DNA from: Cristatella mucedo
Lineage: Eukaryota > Bryozoa > Phylactolaemata > Cristatellidae
DNA length: 64,000 nt
NCBI GenBank assembly: GCA_009760855.2
Contig: WPIO01000054.1
Span: 2,891,501 to 2,955,500, forward strand
Direction: 5' to 3'
Part shown: positions 24,431 through 36,960 of the stretch, one piece after another
Position numbering within the stretch: position 1 is the stretch's first letter
How the letters are laid out: the number at the start of each line of letters is the position of its first letter
Notes under the pieces: model-generated
Told to the model about the DNA's origin: nothing
Databases searched by the model: none
The model's input: only the letters and a program-made list of their open reading frames with translations
Made by a program: the position numbers and the translations under genes

Positions 24431-25043
24431 GGAGACGATTCAGACGGATTATAACTTACCTAAGTGATGGCTGTAAGCTCCTCAATCCGGCCAAGAGACT
24501 ACGAATATATTCAAGCCGTTATTAAAAGCCATTTTTACTTGGGAATTTTGCACGTGCCTTTATTAAATTATATGACAAGTATTTAGAAATTATCGCTTAC
24601 AACCTTATATTGTTTACTCAAGTGATACATAAAATGAGAAATAATGCTTTCCTAACTATCAACTATAGGTTAGCTTCGAGGTTGTATTATAATTCACTGT
24701 CTCGATAGATGAATTTTAAATATGCCACATTAATGGTGTCTAACTACATATGTAACTTTAGAACATCTTTTTGTTAAGCGGGCTACACTCAGCTGTGACC
24801 AGAGACTACAGAGACTTTAGTTTCACTGAAACAAAGTTTGCTATTATAGTTGAAGCACCTTTAATCGCTAATTACTTGGCTGATGTGCTGAGTTTGAACT
24901 CAATGGATCATGTTTTCAAATCGAAAATAGCGATGAATATATCAGCGAGTCTACTTTTAGTCTTTCTGACTTAAGCTTGACAGCCTACTGGTATTAATTT
25001 TTAGACAATATAAGCGAAATTCCGCAGGGCAGGCATTAAACAA
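24431..25043. other. No gene recognised
   Basis: AT-rich. The frame 24771-24974 has no recognisable domain. Confidence 0.45.
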
Positions 25044-25140
25044 GAAAACGTGAATTAAAAAAGGAAAACTTGCATTGAACATGAAAATGTGCATTCAACT
25101 AGAAAACTTGCATTACAAAAGAAATACTTGCTTTAAAAAA
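25044..25140 (+). repeat. 19-bp minisatellite, five units
   Basis: Units GAAAACTTGCATTNAACAT start at about 25044, 25064, 25083, 25102 and 25121 with few differences. No copy elsewhere in the window. Confidence 0.8.
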
Positions 25141-25611
25141 TATGCTTGCAGCGAGGTGTCACTCAATGAAAGGTCTTTTTTGTGAGCTAATTGTAAACCT
25201 TGGTTCATTAGCACCATATTTGCCAGCATATGTTTGCCAGCAAACTTTAGAAGTAAATTAATATGCTAAGATTCACAAAGTTTTATGGGCCATTTATGTA
25301 ATTTCAATCACAGCGGCTTTGCCTGTGAGTGACTGTAAGCCGAAAAAGGAAGCTCCCACTTCAAGGTTGCCAAGTATTCAAGCTAGCCAATTGGGTTGTC
25401 AAGACTGCCAAGTAATTGTAGGACACTGCCATGTGCACTAGGTGAATGTGCCCTGGAGCAAATGCACTAGGTAGGCTAAGGCCCGTCGCAAGTGGTACTC
25501 TTGCAGTAGTCTATTTTTGGCTCTTTTATAATCTTTCTTATGACGTTTCAGGTTTCCAAGCATTTGCGATTCACTTCAACTTCACCAGCCCTTCGAATTG
25601 ACACCTGACAT
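25141..25611. other. No gene recognised
   Basis: Only a small degenerate repetition (GTGCACTAGGTGAATGTG / ATGCACTAGGTAGG near 25434-25474) is visible. Confidence 0.5.
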
Positions 25612-26705
25612 AGAAGCTAATAATATTAATAGTAATAATGTGCTTGACAAAGCGCCCTCACATAACTTAATCTCTTTCTAGGTGCTTTACATTTGCAGAA
25701 AAGGGAAACGCAATTGAATGGTAAGTAAAATCATGCTTAAAAAACGAACAAAATGAATAACATGGTTAGGGGTTACATGCACTGGGTCAGCATGCAAATG
25801 TGGTTAGTGGCAGCATGAACAGTGTCAGCACGCATAAGCACATCGAGGACGAATCACAAGGACCCACTAAATGCTGTCCTAAATAGGTATGTTTTTAAGT
25901 TTCTTTTAAATGTGGTCAGGTCAGGGGATGTTCTGATGCAGGTCGGGAGGGAGTTCCAGGCTGTGGGAGCATACGAGCTAAATGCACGGTCTCCAAAGGA
26001 TTTAAGGTTTGTACGAGGTATTTGTAGACTGTTGGATTCCGAAAAGCAGGTGGTGCGATGCTTGGCCTGATGGGGGAATATGTCGGAGAGATAGGCTGGA
26101 GCCATAGAATGAAGGGATCTAAAAGTGAGGTACAAAACCTTGAAGTCAATCCGTTGCTTGACCGGTGGCCAGTGCAGGTAGGCGAGAAGTGGAGTAATTT
26201 GGCAACTGCTAGGCTCACGACAGACAAGCCTGGCTGCAGAGTTTTGCACCAGCTGCAATCGCCTGATCGCACATGCTTGTAGCCCAGTAAGCAGAGAGTT
26301 GCAGAAGTCGAGACGAGATATCTCGAATGCATAGACCAACTTGGACATGGTATCATTATCTAAACAAGCCCGAATTTTAGCATGTTATGACGCTGAAAAT
26401 AGGCAGATTTGACTGTGGAGCTGATATGGTCGTCTAACGAGAGGTTGCTTTGGAATATGACACCTAGATTTTGAGCTGATTCGACAGGAGATATGCTGGC
26501 AAAGCCAATTTTGAGAGACAGCTTTTCCAACCTCTGAATAACACTGGGTTTGCCCATAACTAGTAAGTTAGTTTTGTCATGGTTTAGTTATAGAAAATTT
26601 TCTGCCATCCATGTGCGGATGTCATCAATGCATGCAGCAAGTGAGTTTAGGGAATTTGAGGTGCTCGAAGGCTGGGAGGGATCAAAGCAAAAGTACAAGC
26701 TGTTC
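25612..26705 (-). mobile_element. LINE-A, 5'-truncated copy (about 1.1 kb)
   Basis: It begins at the 3' tail (ATAATATTAATAGTAATAAT), passes the 3' UTR and the complete C-terminal coding region, and ends abruptly near the RT active site, where the + copy at 53815 has its Y-V-D-D motif. Loss of the 5' end is the usual outcome of incomplete target-primed reverse transcription. The flanks show no clear target duplication. Confidence 0.8.
25854..26690 (-). pseudogene. LINE-A RT thumb and C-terminal region
   Basis: The frame 26360-26557 carries SPVESAQNLGVIFQSN and DDHISSTVKSAYF. The frame 25854-26348 carries RLDFCNSLLTGLQACAIRRL, HWPPVKQRIDFKVL, then PAYLSDIFPHQAKHR and AFSSYAPTAWNSLPTCIR. These are the standard C-terminal motifs of CR1/L2-type ORF2 proteins. 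The frames are split by at least one change near 26350. It corresponds to 53900-54674 of the plus-strand copy, with high similarity. Confidence 0.8.
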
Positions 26706-28309
26706 CTTATGATCATTCACAGACATTTGTCATTAAGGGTTTCGCATACTGCTGCCATCGATGTTCTTTGGAACTACAGAACTGCAACTCCAACCAGTAT
26801 GCGTTTGAAAATGGCACATGCAAGCTGTACCGGTCGATGAACGTGCTAGCTCAAAATTGTAATCAATTGACTGATGGTATTTTGGCGGTGATGAAAGGTT
26901 TGTTACTAAGAGCAGCAGGTCTAGTTTGGATTTTTGTTTACATTTTCATTTAGCATCTTAATGTTTACTAATTACGATTCATCAGTTTTATATTGTTTAC
27001 GTTTTTTTCTTTAGCCAGACCAATTCGTTAAAAACTCGCTTGTTTATATTTCAGTGAACGGCATTGATGCTATTAGCTAAATTTTACGTACTTATTTTTG
27101 TAAATCCACAAATCCAATATAACTGCATTGGAGTTAGGCAGCAGAGTTTCGTATTAAGCACTTAAATCCTAAGCGTTCTTCTTTACACTTAAGAAATCAA
27201 AGTCTATGACCCATGAATCCGTTTGGGTATGAGAATGCAAAACCACTAATTCATTTAAGATTTTAAACGTATGAAAGGAGCTCAATGGCTGCAGTTAAAA
27301 CTCAAGATTAAGAACTTTTCTTTCTCAAGTTTTGCATGCTAGGTGAACACAAAATTTGCATGAGCGTTGCATAAAAACGCCCCCAAGGCTCTGGGTTTTG
27401 AACCAGACATATATCTGGTCACGACCCAAGCTAAGGCTTTGAATGCGCTACACTAGCAATCATTAATATAATATTATTCGAAGCTTTTTCAGATTTAAAT
27501 AAGCTATACTAAATTATAAAATATTATAGCAGCGGGGAGTATTTGATTTCAAGCTGATACCTTAATATATATTAACCGTTGTTTGAGTTGGACTTCGTGG
27601 TGGAAATAACTATTTTATATTAGCGTCATTGATTCAAATTAATCCTGCAGGCTTTGGCTGAGGTGCTGCTTACATTATAGAATAAGTACAATCAGTTACA
27701 TCAGCATAGTATTGGACGTTGAGTTTGTGAAGGAATTCATTTGCTCCTCTACCCCTACCCACCAAATGTGAGCCAGCGATTTGGGCTATCTCCTTACCTA
27801 CGCTTCGGCCATGACTATAGACACAATGTATTCCTACTTTTACATACTGAGCTATTGAGAATTGCTTGTTCAATCAAAGCCACCATTTTGATCCACAACA
27901 TTTCGTTACTTTCCGGTGTCGCCCCTTCCATGGAAGTCTTGTGTCACCCCTAATTGAAAACACTTCCTGTGCGTTAGCATCAGCTGTTATGTATCCGCTT
28001 ACGACTTTATTGTCTTTTTAGATATCTATTAGTGAATGCTCTCACTTTCGAATGCTAACTGAGTAATTTCTAGTTCCATTAATTCTGCTAAACATTGCAG
28101 TCTCTGATTGATGGTTGTGGAATGTAGAACTGATGCATTAAGAGCGAGTGACAAAAGGATCTGAGGTTGAAGACGACACGAGGTTATACTTGTGCTCTGC
28201 AGCCACAAACTCTAATATACTAATTGTTAGACATGTTTGCTCGTTGGCTGTATTCGTGCTGTCAGGCTCGTTTAGCAATGGTACCCATAAGTTGTTATAT
28301 GTTGACAAT
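26706..28309. other. No gene recognised
   Basis: AT-rich spacer. The frames at 27670-27873 and 27741-27953 overlap on opposite strands and show no domain. Confidence 0.45.
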
Positions 28310-28880
28310 TACTCTATGGTTTCATAATACAATTAATATTATAAATACATTCAACAGAGTGTCCTCAGAGAGTCCAGTCTTGTTAGAGGCACTTTACATT
28401 AGCTGCAAACAAAAATATGATCGAAAGGTTAGTGGTAGCAAGCTCAATAAATAACAAGAATACCACAGTTAGGAGTGACAAGTGCAGGGTCATCATGCAA
28501 GAATGGTTAAGGGCAACAGGCAGTGTCAGCATGCATAAGAACATAGAGGTAGGATAACTTAGACCCCATAATTGCTGTGATATATAGACGTGTTTTTAGT
28601 TTCTTTTAAATATGGACTGACGAGACCTAAGAGTGAGTGACAAATCCCATAACTCAATACGTTGCTTGACAGGGAGCCAGTGCTCGTCGGCGATATGTGG
28701 TGTGATGTGGCGACTACTACGCTCGCGATAGACAAGTCTATCTGCTAGGTTTACAACCAGTTTTAAGAGCCTGATGGCACTGGCTGGTATACAAGCACGC
28801 AGTGAGTTACCGTTGTCAAGACCGGATATCACAAGTGCAGCCAATTTAGTTGAGGTCTCCCTCTCAGAACAAGGCAAACT
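28310..28880 (-). mobile_element. LINE-A fragment with internal deletion
   Basis: 3' UTR (CAGAGAGTCCAGTCTTGTTA onward) and C-terminal sequence (frame 28596-28877, HWLPVKQRIELWDLSLTLRS) are present. About 200 bp corresponding to 25917-26113 of the preceding copy are missing at about 28618. Confidence 0.7.
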
Positions 28881-28935
28881 GTAACGATGTCATTTAGCTG
28901 AAATTAATCAGACTTGACTATGAATCTCTGGAACA

Positions 28936-29115
28936 TCGATCGACGACAAGCGATGCATCTGACTTTGGCAGGTTTTGCGTTCGGCGACAAAGTATTCGAC
29001 TATGGAGACAGATTCAGATTCGGGCAGCATGCTCGACAGATGTGTCATCAATAGTGCAAAACGGGCACGCTCTTTGCCCTAGGTTGGTTAAGCACTCAGC
29101 GATTCCCAGAGTCGA
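28936..29115. repeat. Dispersed repeat R2
   Basis: GATCGACGACAAGCGATGCATCTGACTTTG and following sequence align with 38599-38720 and with 63380-63610 (shared GGGCAGCATG, TGTGTC and CAGCGATT blocks). It is unclassified and sits between two LINE-A pieces. Confidence 0.6.
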
Positions 29116-29164
29116 CCGGAGTAGCTGATGGAAAAACCTAAAACGGTAGGGAAGATTAAAGGGC

Positions 29165-29330
29165 ATTTAAATTTCAGCCAACTTCAAATCGGCTGAAAGT
29201 GAAAACCTAGATTGTGCTTGGCAACCACATCAGAAAGAGTGAGAGAATAAACCGTGAAAAGAACCAGACCTAGCATGGAGCGGGCTGAGGTACCCCATAC
29301 TTCAGAGGTACCAGGCACGTTATTAGTACA
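29165..29330 (-). mobile_element. LINE-A RT fragment
   Basis: The minus frame 29184-29384 contains LVLFTVYSLTLSDVVAKHNL, matching LFTVYTLPLADVIAKHNL of the plus copy at 53743-53800, just before the catalytic motif. About 150 bp are left. Confidence 0.7.
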
Positions 29331-30559
29331 TTCAGGTAAATACTCTGGAGTCTCCCACTGAGGGTCGGTGAAGCTGAAGGCCACGAGGATCTAGTACCCT
29401 GGATTTTTCTTAACTGACTTTCAGAACTACATCACCTTACTGATTCTGGCATCTGAGTGTTCTTCACAATTTGCATGCTTCGTCGAGGACAGAAACGCTT
29501 TCACGGATTACCATCACAGCAAGTAAAGCCTTTCATTTTGTCTAAGCGCGACAATCTATCTTTATTCTTGCTTTCCTTTATCTTCCTTCTTGCTTTATTC
29601 AGTTTCCTTCATGCTTCCTTCTTTAATGATCGACTCTTCGGTGCAGGCACAACCATGACTTCGGGGTGGCTCGTCACTTCGGAATTTTTCACGAAGACCC
29701 AGAAGCTGGTCATAATACTTTATTTTAACATTTTAAGCTTCATTACTTTGAAAAGCATGGCAGACGACTCAATCAGTTATGGTCGAATGTTCAAGGCAAC
29801 TATAGAAGACTTAAGTCCATGTTTATGGTAAACTACGAGCTCGTAATGTAGAGATCATCAACAAAATTGGTTGGCTATATTTCAATTCCACAACATACAA
29901 GTTAAATTTGAATGGAAGTGCGGCCCCGAGGACCCTTTCATACCTTCCAAATAAAAGCGATTTTCCAACGATCATTATGAGAACAAACCAATTAGGAGGC
30001 CTCGAATAGATTAAATATTACAGTTTAAAATTCCGATGAAAAGCAAGACCGACCAAAGCAGGTCACAAACAAAATTGAAGCAAACCTCACAATGAAACGG
30101 CAGCTTTATTCACTGCTTACTGAACCCGAGGCGAGGGAGGTCCGAGTGACAGATTTCTTTCAGCATTAGGACGCTTGTCAAACGTTGTCACTATTACCTA
30201 GGCTGTTCCAAATTGAAAAGTTTACTATTAATGCTAGTAGAACTTAATTTTTAATCTGGTTTCATGTAGTCACTGGCACTACCCAGTTCAATTCGAGAAT
30301 CTTCGAATCCCAACAGCTTTGCTTTTGATCAAACCACTTTGATTAAAGCACTTTCGATCAAACCTGCTTTCGATCTCCGACTTAAGTCTAAACTCCGTCG
30401 AGGGATCGTGGGGACATTCCGACAGATTCACTAACATATATGCAGTCAGCGACTTCTGAAAAAGCTTGATCAGCATCAAAGAGCACATTGTCACAAACGC
30501 CGACATGTACAAATTAAAGTACGGTATTTGAGACACTTCAAATGTGGTCACCGTCTGAA
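29331..30559. other. No firm gene; 124-codon frame and old repeats
   Basis: The frame 29457-29831 (plus) has a hydrophobic segment LSLFLLSFIFLLALFSFL encoded by a pyrimidine-rich tract that ends in TGCAG at about 29646, so the tract could also be an intron 3' end. Part of it lies in repeat R8 (compare 7859-8360). 30156-30225 is a repeat shared with 594-665. I do not recognise a function. Confidence 0.35.
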
Positions 30560-31200
30560 GAACCGTTGATGAAACAGAGGTCAATCCTAAATGCTGCTGC
30601 AGGGTCTGCGAAAGTGAAAGATAAAGTGGGAAGCGTAGCAGAGTCAGGACAGCAGTTGAGGTAGTGAGTAGCAGAGAAGTAGCAGCTCAGAACCACTGAA
30701 AAAGATGTGCCATAGTCAGCAGTAGGAGAGTAGTTGTCGTTGCGTAAGAATTGGGGAAGCAAGTTCCACAGTCTAAGACCTGCAGAGCTAAAGCTTTTGT
30801 CGCCAACTGTCTTGAAGCGGGTGAATGGGAAAGCTACTTTATTGTCCACACAGGAGCTGAGAGCACGAACAGGCTGAAACTGATGTAGCAGTTCAGCTAG
30901 GTACGAAGGAGCTAAGCCGTGGCGGGCCTTGTGGGTCAGCTTAAGAACTTTGCTCTGTATCCTTTGCTCAACCGGCAACCATCCTAGCTCTTTCAGCAAA
31001 GGTGACACGTGCTCAAACCGCTGGGACTTAAAGACCAGCCTTGCAGCCATATTCATTGTCCGCTGTAATGGCATAATAGCTTTCTTTGGCAGCCCAGCCA
31101 AAAGGAAATTACAATAATCAAGCCGAGACAGAACTAAAGAGCTATTTAAATTTTTTGCAAGCCACTGTGGGAGACAGTTCCTAATCTTGGAGCCATGCCG
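30560..31200 (-). mobile_element. LINE-B C-terminal copy
   Basis: The minus frame 30538-31101 (187 codons) reads AGLPKKAIMPLQRTMNMAAR, then RFEHVSPLLKELGWLPVEQR, SKVLKLTHKARHGLAPSYL and LRLWNLLPQFLR. This is the most intact C-terminal region of LINE-B in the window and matches 55773-56309. The 5' part is missing; only about 30 bp remain upstream of the frame. Confidence 0.8.
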
Positions 31201-31689
31201 AAGTCAGTAGCTTGCATTTTAGAACTCCGACCCTTTAAAAAATAGCCAGCCCATCAACCACCAAGTAATCGCTGCTGGAATGATGACCGCTTGAGGCAGA
31301 GTCCTACTTGCTATTTAACCATCACTGTTATCACTGTTTCCAAAAGACGATCATTCACTTTTCTGCATTCTAGCCCATAATCAGCTTTAAGTGCATGATA
31401 ACTTCTGAGATTCTAAGGCTTAAAGTGTAACGTGGCAGCCGCGAGATATTGTTTTATAATTTAAATGAAATATGCACTTGCAGCATAATTTTAATTATGC
31501 AGACAATTCCATGTTTTTGGCTAACCATAACTACACAATTTAATCTTTTGATGGTCGCTCTGTCCTCATTTAGTCACACAAAATATCTCAAACTCCGTGA
31601 CCGATTTAGGGGGCTCAAGACCTAAGGCATCTGCAAAGCTCTTACTCGAGAGACTAAGCTCTCTCACGGATCTAATAACATGGAGATAT
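31201..31689. other. No gene recognised
   Basis: Nothing identified. Confidence 0.5.
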
Positions 31690-32269
<580 letters not shown>

Positions 32270-32274
32270 AAACA

Positions 32275-32673
32275 ATGGGCAAGCTTGGCCTCGCATCGAA
32301 GTTACTGGACGAGGAATCATGGCTAATAATTCCTACCTGCCTTTTAACTAGTTGTCTGACTAGTTCAGTCAAAGGTAAATGCCACAACGTGAAATTGTTT
32401 GCTTGTCTCCGTTTAGATAAACCAGCCCACCAGTCAACGATGTCTTCGGATGACTCAGGATCTCAGAGCTGTAGAACGGCTAACACATTCGATGGTGACA
32501 GCAACACCAATGCTAAAACGAAAGATTCCTCTGAGCAATTGATTCCCGTCGATGTTTCAAAGGCAGCACAACATCGCCCTGATCGAAGTGACCGCCCGAT
32601 GCGACAACAACAGCCAGTGATCGCCGTGCCACTTCTAAACGGCAGAGTTGCTGCCTGCCGTTTTTCGATTGAG
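32275..32673 (+). pseudogene. E1 N-terminal frame, cut by LINE-A
   Basis: 133 codons from ATG 32275, or from ATG 32440 if the start matching copy 1 (ATG 1695) is used. The region is rich in S, T, Q, D and N and then basic (DRSDRPMRQQQP), ending RVAACRFSIEE at the insertion. After the LINE-A the same protein appears to resume as ERLEQALSTRA, stop, ESSAKKLTHKRGALAAAEAI (34984-35100), giving a helix-prone charged segment. Copy 1 keeps only traces. It could be a gag-like or other structural protein of a retroelement. That is inference; no zinc knuckle is seen. Confidence 0.4.
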
Positions 32674-32916
32674 GAATAATTAATAATAATAGTAATAATG
32701 CTGTACTTGATAAAACGCCCTCAGAGAACTTAATCTCTTTCTAGGCGATTAAAATTTCCTGCAAATGGAAATGCAATTAAATGGTAAGTAAAATCATGCT
32801 TGAAAAACAAACAAAATGGTAAACATGGTTAGGGGTGACAAGCACAGGGTCAGCGTGCAAATGTGGTTAGTGGCAGCCTGCACAGTGTCAGCCTGCACAA
32901 GCACGTGAAGGACGAA

Positions 32917-34455
32917 TCACAGGGACCCACTAAATGCTGTCCAAAATAGGTGTGTTTTTAGGTTCCTTTTAAATGTGGTCAGGTCATGGGATGTTCTGAC
33001 GCAGTTCGGGAGGGAGTTCCAGGCTTTGGGAGCATACGAACTGAATGCACGGTCTCCTAAGGATTTAAGGTTTGTATGAGGTATTTCTAGGCTGCAGGAT
33101 TCCGAAAAGCGATTGGTACGATGCTTAGCCTGATGGGGTAGTATATCTGACAGATAGGCTGGAGCCATAGAATGAAGGGACCTAAAAGTGAGTGACAAAA
33201 CCTTGAAGTCAATCCGTTGCTTGACGGGTAGCCAGTGCAGGTCGGCGAGAAGTGGAGTAATGTGGCAACTGCGACGCTCACGACAGACAGGCCTAGCTGC
33301 AGAGTTTTGCACCAGAACGGTTGAGAAGAAGAAGTTGGAACGGTTGAATAGATGGTTTATTGTCGACATCAACATTTTTTTATTGTGCATCTGTGATTCA
33401 AAGATGTTCCTATAGAAGCTAGACTTGGCCTTTGCTAGGATCGAGTGGTACGCTTTACAGTAGCCTTCATTTGCCTGTCGATAGACAGTTAGTCCGGATC
33501 TTTCGTATGCTTTTTCAAGCTTTCATTTAGTAGACCTGGCTTGTTTAATGTCTGTGGTAAACCATAGGCCGTCTGGGCAGGGGCGCACAGTGCGCTTTGT
33601 CAGACGTGCAAACTCGTCGAGCGTGTCAGCTAGTGTCGTGTTGTAGCTATCTACCAATGATGACTGATTGGAGGGAGGACTGAGCAGCAGAGTCGAAGCA
33701 GATATTCTCGCACGGACAGCATCGATGTCAAGGGCCATGAGATTCCGTGATTCACAGGTAATTTTAGAGGAGGTGGGCACACACTGTAGATCGAATGAGA
33801 TCTGCATGTGGTCAGATATGCATGATTTGGTAATAATTGGTGATGACAAAGTGCAGATGTATGAGAAAATTTGGTCGATTGTGTGACCCTTGATGCGGGT
33901 AGGGCCATGCACATGAGTCACAAGGGACAATGAGTCAGTCAATGCACGAAATTCGGTGCTGAAAGCGTCAGATAAGTTATCAAAATGAACGTTTAAATCA
34001 CCCATAACGAGGAAGGATCGATTTCTTGCCAACATAATCGAAATGAGATCGGAGAAATCCGAGATAAAGGAGGATTCGGTACCTGGTGGGCGATAGACTA
34101 CTGCCACTATCGGTAGCTTGTTTTCGGGTGAGACCAAAACAATTGATTCAAAAGACTGCTTCGAAGGTACTGCAAACGGCTTGAAGTTGAATTTCGAGCC
34201 CACGATAATAGCAACCCCACCTCCAGTTTTAATTGATCTAGGGGTGTGAAAGAACGAGAAACCGGATGGAGTTGCGTTTTTAATTGTCGGGCAGTGTATC
34301 GATTTCAGCAAGCTTTCAGTTAGTGCGAGCAGGTCGATACCATTTTCAGAAATGAGGTCGGTTATTACCAGAGGTTTATTGCACATTGAGCTAGGATTCC
34401 AAAGGCAAGCGTTAAGTCTGGCTGATTGAGTTACAACAGGCCTGATGACCACCAA
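32917..34455 (-). pseudogene. LINE-A endonuclease fused in frame to C-terminal region, RT absent
   Basis: One reading frame spans 513 codons with a single TGA at about 33523. Residues 1-310 are an apurinic-type endonuclease. LTES has Glu47; VYRPPG starts at 120; GDLNVHF has Asp153 and Asn155; Asp194 lies in TIDQIF; SDH is Asp215-His216. All expected catalytic positions look intact. After the TGA the frame continues KLEKAYERSG to NHLFNRSN, then at the deletion junction enters LVQNSAARPVCRERR and HWLPVKQRIDFKVL, ending in the normal C-terminus. The whole reverse transcriptase is missing, yet the frame is kept. In the family the endonuclease nicks the target and the RT copies the RNA, so this product could nick at most. 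Confidence 0.8.
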
Positions 34456-34809
34456 GTTAGAGACATTTACAGCGATGCATGTGGGAAGCGTGCTGAGCGG
34501 TTCGAGACAATTCTAGGAATACCATACGAGCGGGTACTCAGCTCGCAGTTCCCGGACATCGAGCAGCGTCTGAGCTGGTGTTTTCGGCCACCACGGTGGC
34601 TACGGGTGCTTTTCTTTTGTTAATGCATAGTTCATGAATCTTAGCAACAACATTAATATCTAGGAATGAATTTGAACTGCGATGACGAAGCGATAGCAGC
34701 TGCTGACGATCATAACTAACAAGCAGGTTACTAGCCGCCGGCTTAGCTAAGGCAGCCGCCTGCGTGGAAGACCCAGCAGCCCGAAGCGATAAGCGTTTAG
34801 ATGTCCATA

Positions 34810-34831
34810 AGCACGTAATTTCTTACGTGCT
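34810..34831. repeat. Hairpin in LINE-A 5' region
   Basis: AGCACGTAA (34810-34818) and TTACGTGCT (34823-34831) are perfect inverted 9-mers with a TTTC spacer, within the 5' UTR of the LINE-A copy. Confidence 0.7.
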
Positions 34832-36389
34832 ACGGTCAAATAACAATCAGAATAACTTTAAACAGGTCGCAGCTGTATCGTTTCCGTATACGATGTTCGC
34901 AAGAACTTCGGTTTTCGGAATAATTCAGCAACGAACACGAACGCACGTTAGAGCACTCTATGTCAGGAGGCGAGAATGATTTGAGCGACTCGAGCAGGCG
35001 CTATCGACACGAGCATAGGAAAGTAGTGCGAAGAAGCTCACACACAAGCGAGGTGCCTTAGCTGCTGCGGAGGCTATTCGTGTCGGGGCCTCGTGGCTGA
35101 GGCCACCTGTGGGTGGAGCTGATAGGCCGTGAAGCTTGAACATTTATCTCCTAGCAGCATCAGGTCATTCACCTTATGCTACAAGTAGGCCTAGTTCGAT
35201 GGTTTAGTGGCGAGCGGCAATTCTACTGGGCTTTGTTATTCTGTGCTTTGGTCATTCTAGGTAGTTTGATCGTTTGACACAAAAATGCTGAGTTTAAACC
35301 TTAAAATGAAGCAATATGGTTGAGCAAAATGTAAAAAAAATGTGACGGAACGCGTTTCAAAATTGCACAGCCCGATCCTTCCTAACACTACAATCGTCAA
35401 ACAAGCCTTTAAAGCACCGAGACGTCGATAACTGGGTCGAATAAATGCTTCTACAGCAGCTCGACCGCGAAGTTTCTAGTACTCAGTTATATTTGCAATC
35501 AGAACGCAAGCCACTAAACCACTCGGTGGTCGAGTAGCCGTCATTTTTACTTCTCTAAACAGAACAATTTGGCTTTTGGACCTGAGCAAGACAATGCCTT
35601 ATGCAGATTTTAGATAGATCTAAAAGCCGATGGTCGCATAGGCTAGTCGAAACTAACATTTTGGCTGTTAATAGTCATTCCGAAAGAAATGGCTATTAGA
35701 ACAACGTTATCATGAGAATTACACACTCAAATATCTCAAGGCATCATAAATGTTTGAGACGCGGGAAAAGAAAGCCATAGTTATTACCGAAACCAACCTA
35801 GCAGACTCTATTTACTTGAAAATGGCTACAACACGTTCACGTGACCCTAGCTCCTCCCTTCATCAAAGGTTAGAAGTCAGTCCGTCATACGGACACCACT
35901 AAAAAGTAAATGTTACTTGAATTTCTGGGGCCGGGAAAGAGATAACTAATTTCCAAGTAGTAACGGCTAATCGCGATGACCTGTCAGACTTTTGGCAAGA
36001 GCCCTTCTTCTGTTGGTGCCCACGGAATCCGAGACTGATCATTCTCTACTGCTCAGTGTGCGAAAGCCGAAAAATAAACCGTAAGTGTGCCGTCGTGGCA
36101 GGTCACTCTTCCGCGAAGTGAAAGCCTCAAGTGAATAGAAATCCCGGGCGTCCGATTCGCTTTAAGTCACTCTCCTTGCATTGATCGTTGCGATTAAGGA
36201 CGAATGCAAAATTCAATTAACATATTTGCATCTCCTACTAAAAACAGCGACCGAAGTGGGCGGAGCCCACGAAGGTGAAACGTTCATTGCTGCAAGTACC
36301 TGCTGCGAAGTCAATCTCCTCAATACCGACTGCCATTGCGGGAAATCTTTCCTGCTATCCCTGTGAGCTATCCCATAGCCCGATCGATA

Positions 36390-36650
36390 CCGTGAGGAAC
36401 AGTATGGAGGCAACTCTTGTCACTGCCATCGTACTGACACTGTTCATGCTGCCACTAACCACATTTGCATGCTGACCCAGTGCATGTAACCCCTAACCAT
36501 GTTATTCATTTTGTTTGTTTTTCAAGCATGATTTTACTTACTATTCTATTGCGTATCACTTTGCAGCAAATGTAAAGCGCCTAGAAAGAGATTAAGTTCT
36601 CTGAGGGCGCTTTATCAAGTGCAATATTATTATTATTATTATTATTACTG
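36390..36650 (+). mobile_element. LINE-A 3' UTR fragment
   Basis: CGTACTGACACTGTTCATGC to GTAAAGCGCCTAGAAAGAGA and a (TTA)7-8 tail matches 54690-54910. There is no coding part. It separates the E1 5' block from the duplicated E1 3' block. Confidence 0.85.
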
Positions 36651-36894
36651 GATTGCTGGAGCCAGTATTTGATGCCATGACGAGATGTGCCTCCTCATTG
36701 AGGGAGTACCTCTTTGGGCGTCTCCGATTGCCATGGCTCGTCCGAGCACGTGACTTGCCACTGCTTGGCGTCAAAGCTGGCACGACTCTCGATTTAGAGG
36801 CGCCATTCAAGAGAGTTCACGATAGCTATAATACTAAGCAATAATGATGCTGGCATAGTAATCTAAGTATTTTCAATATTCATTATCTTGGAGT

Positions 36895-36960
36895 GCACAT
36901 TATTAAGATAGCTGTTCAGTATAACTTGCACATTATTAAGATAGCTGTTCAGTATAACTT
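36895..36960 (+). repeat. Perfect 33-bp tandem duplication
   Basis: 36895-36927 and 36928-36960 are identical (GCACATTATTAAGATAGCTG and the next 13 bases). The second E1 unit (38089 onward) has only one copy, so this is a recent slippage. Confidence 0.9.

Larger units (their letters stand above)
32674..34977 (-). mobile_element. LINE-A with complete ends and internal RT deletion (2.3 kb)
   Basis: The 3' end with its ATT-rich tail is at 32674 and the 5' end is at about 34977. Flanking GATTGAG (32667-32673) and GATTTGAG (34978-34985) are a plausible target-site duplication, and E1 is continuous across the site. Compared with the plus copy, about 1.36 kb (52925-54273 there) is missing at about 33325. 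What is left is the 5' UTR, endonuclease, linker, C-terminal region and 3' UTR. It would be non-autonomous. Confidence 0.8.
32270..36365 (+). mobile_element. E1 copy 2, split by a LINE-A insertion
   Basis: 32270-32673 and 34980-36365 align collinearly with 1560-3060. The 2.3 kb between them is a LINE-A on the opposite strand. The E1 sequence resumes with TTGAGCGACTCGAGCAGG (34981), matching GATGAAGCTCGAGCAAGG at 1993. See copy 1 for the class question. Confidence 0.65.

Noticed and set aside
29457-29831. Small membrane protein gene
   Set aside because: The hydrophobic segment comes from a pyrimidine-rich tract and overlaps a dispersed repeat; the frame is not conserved in the partner copy.
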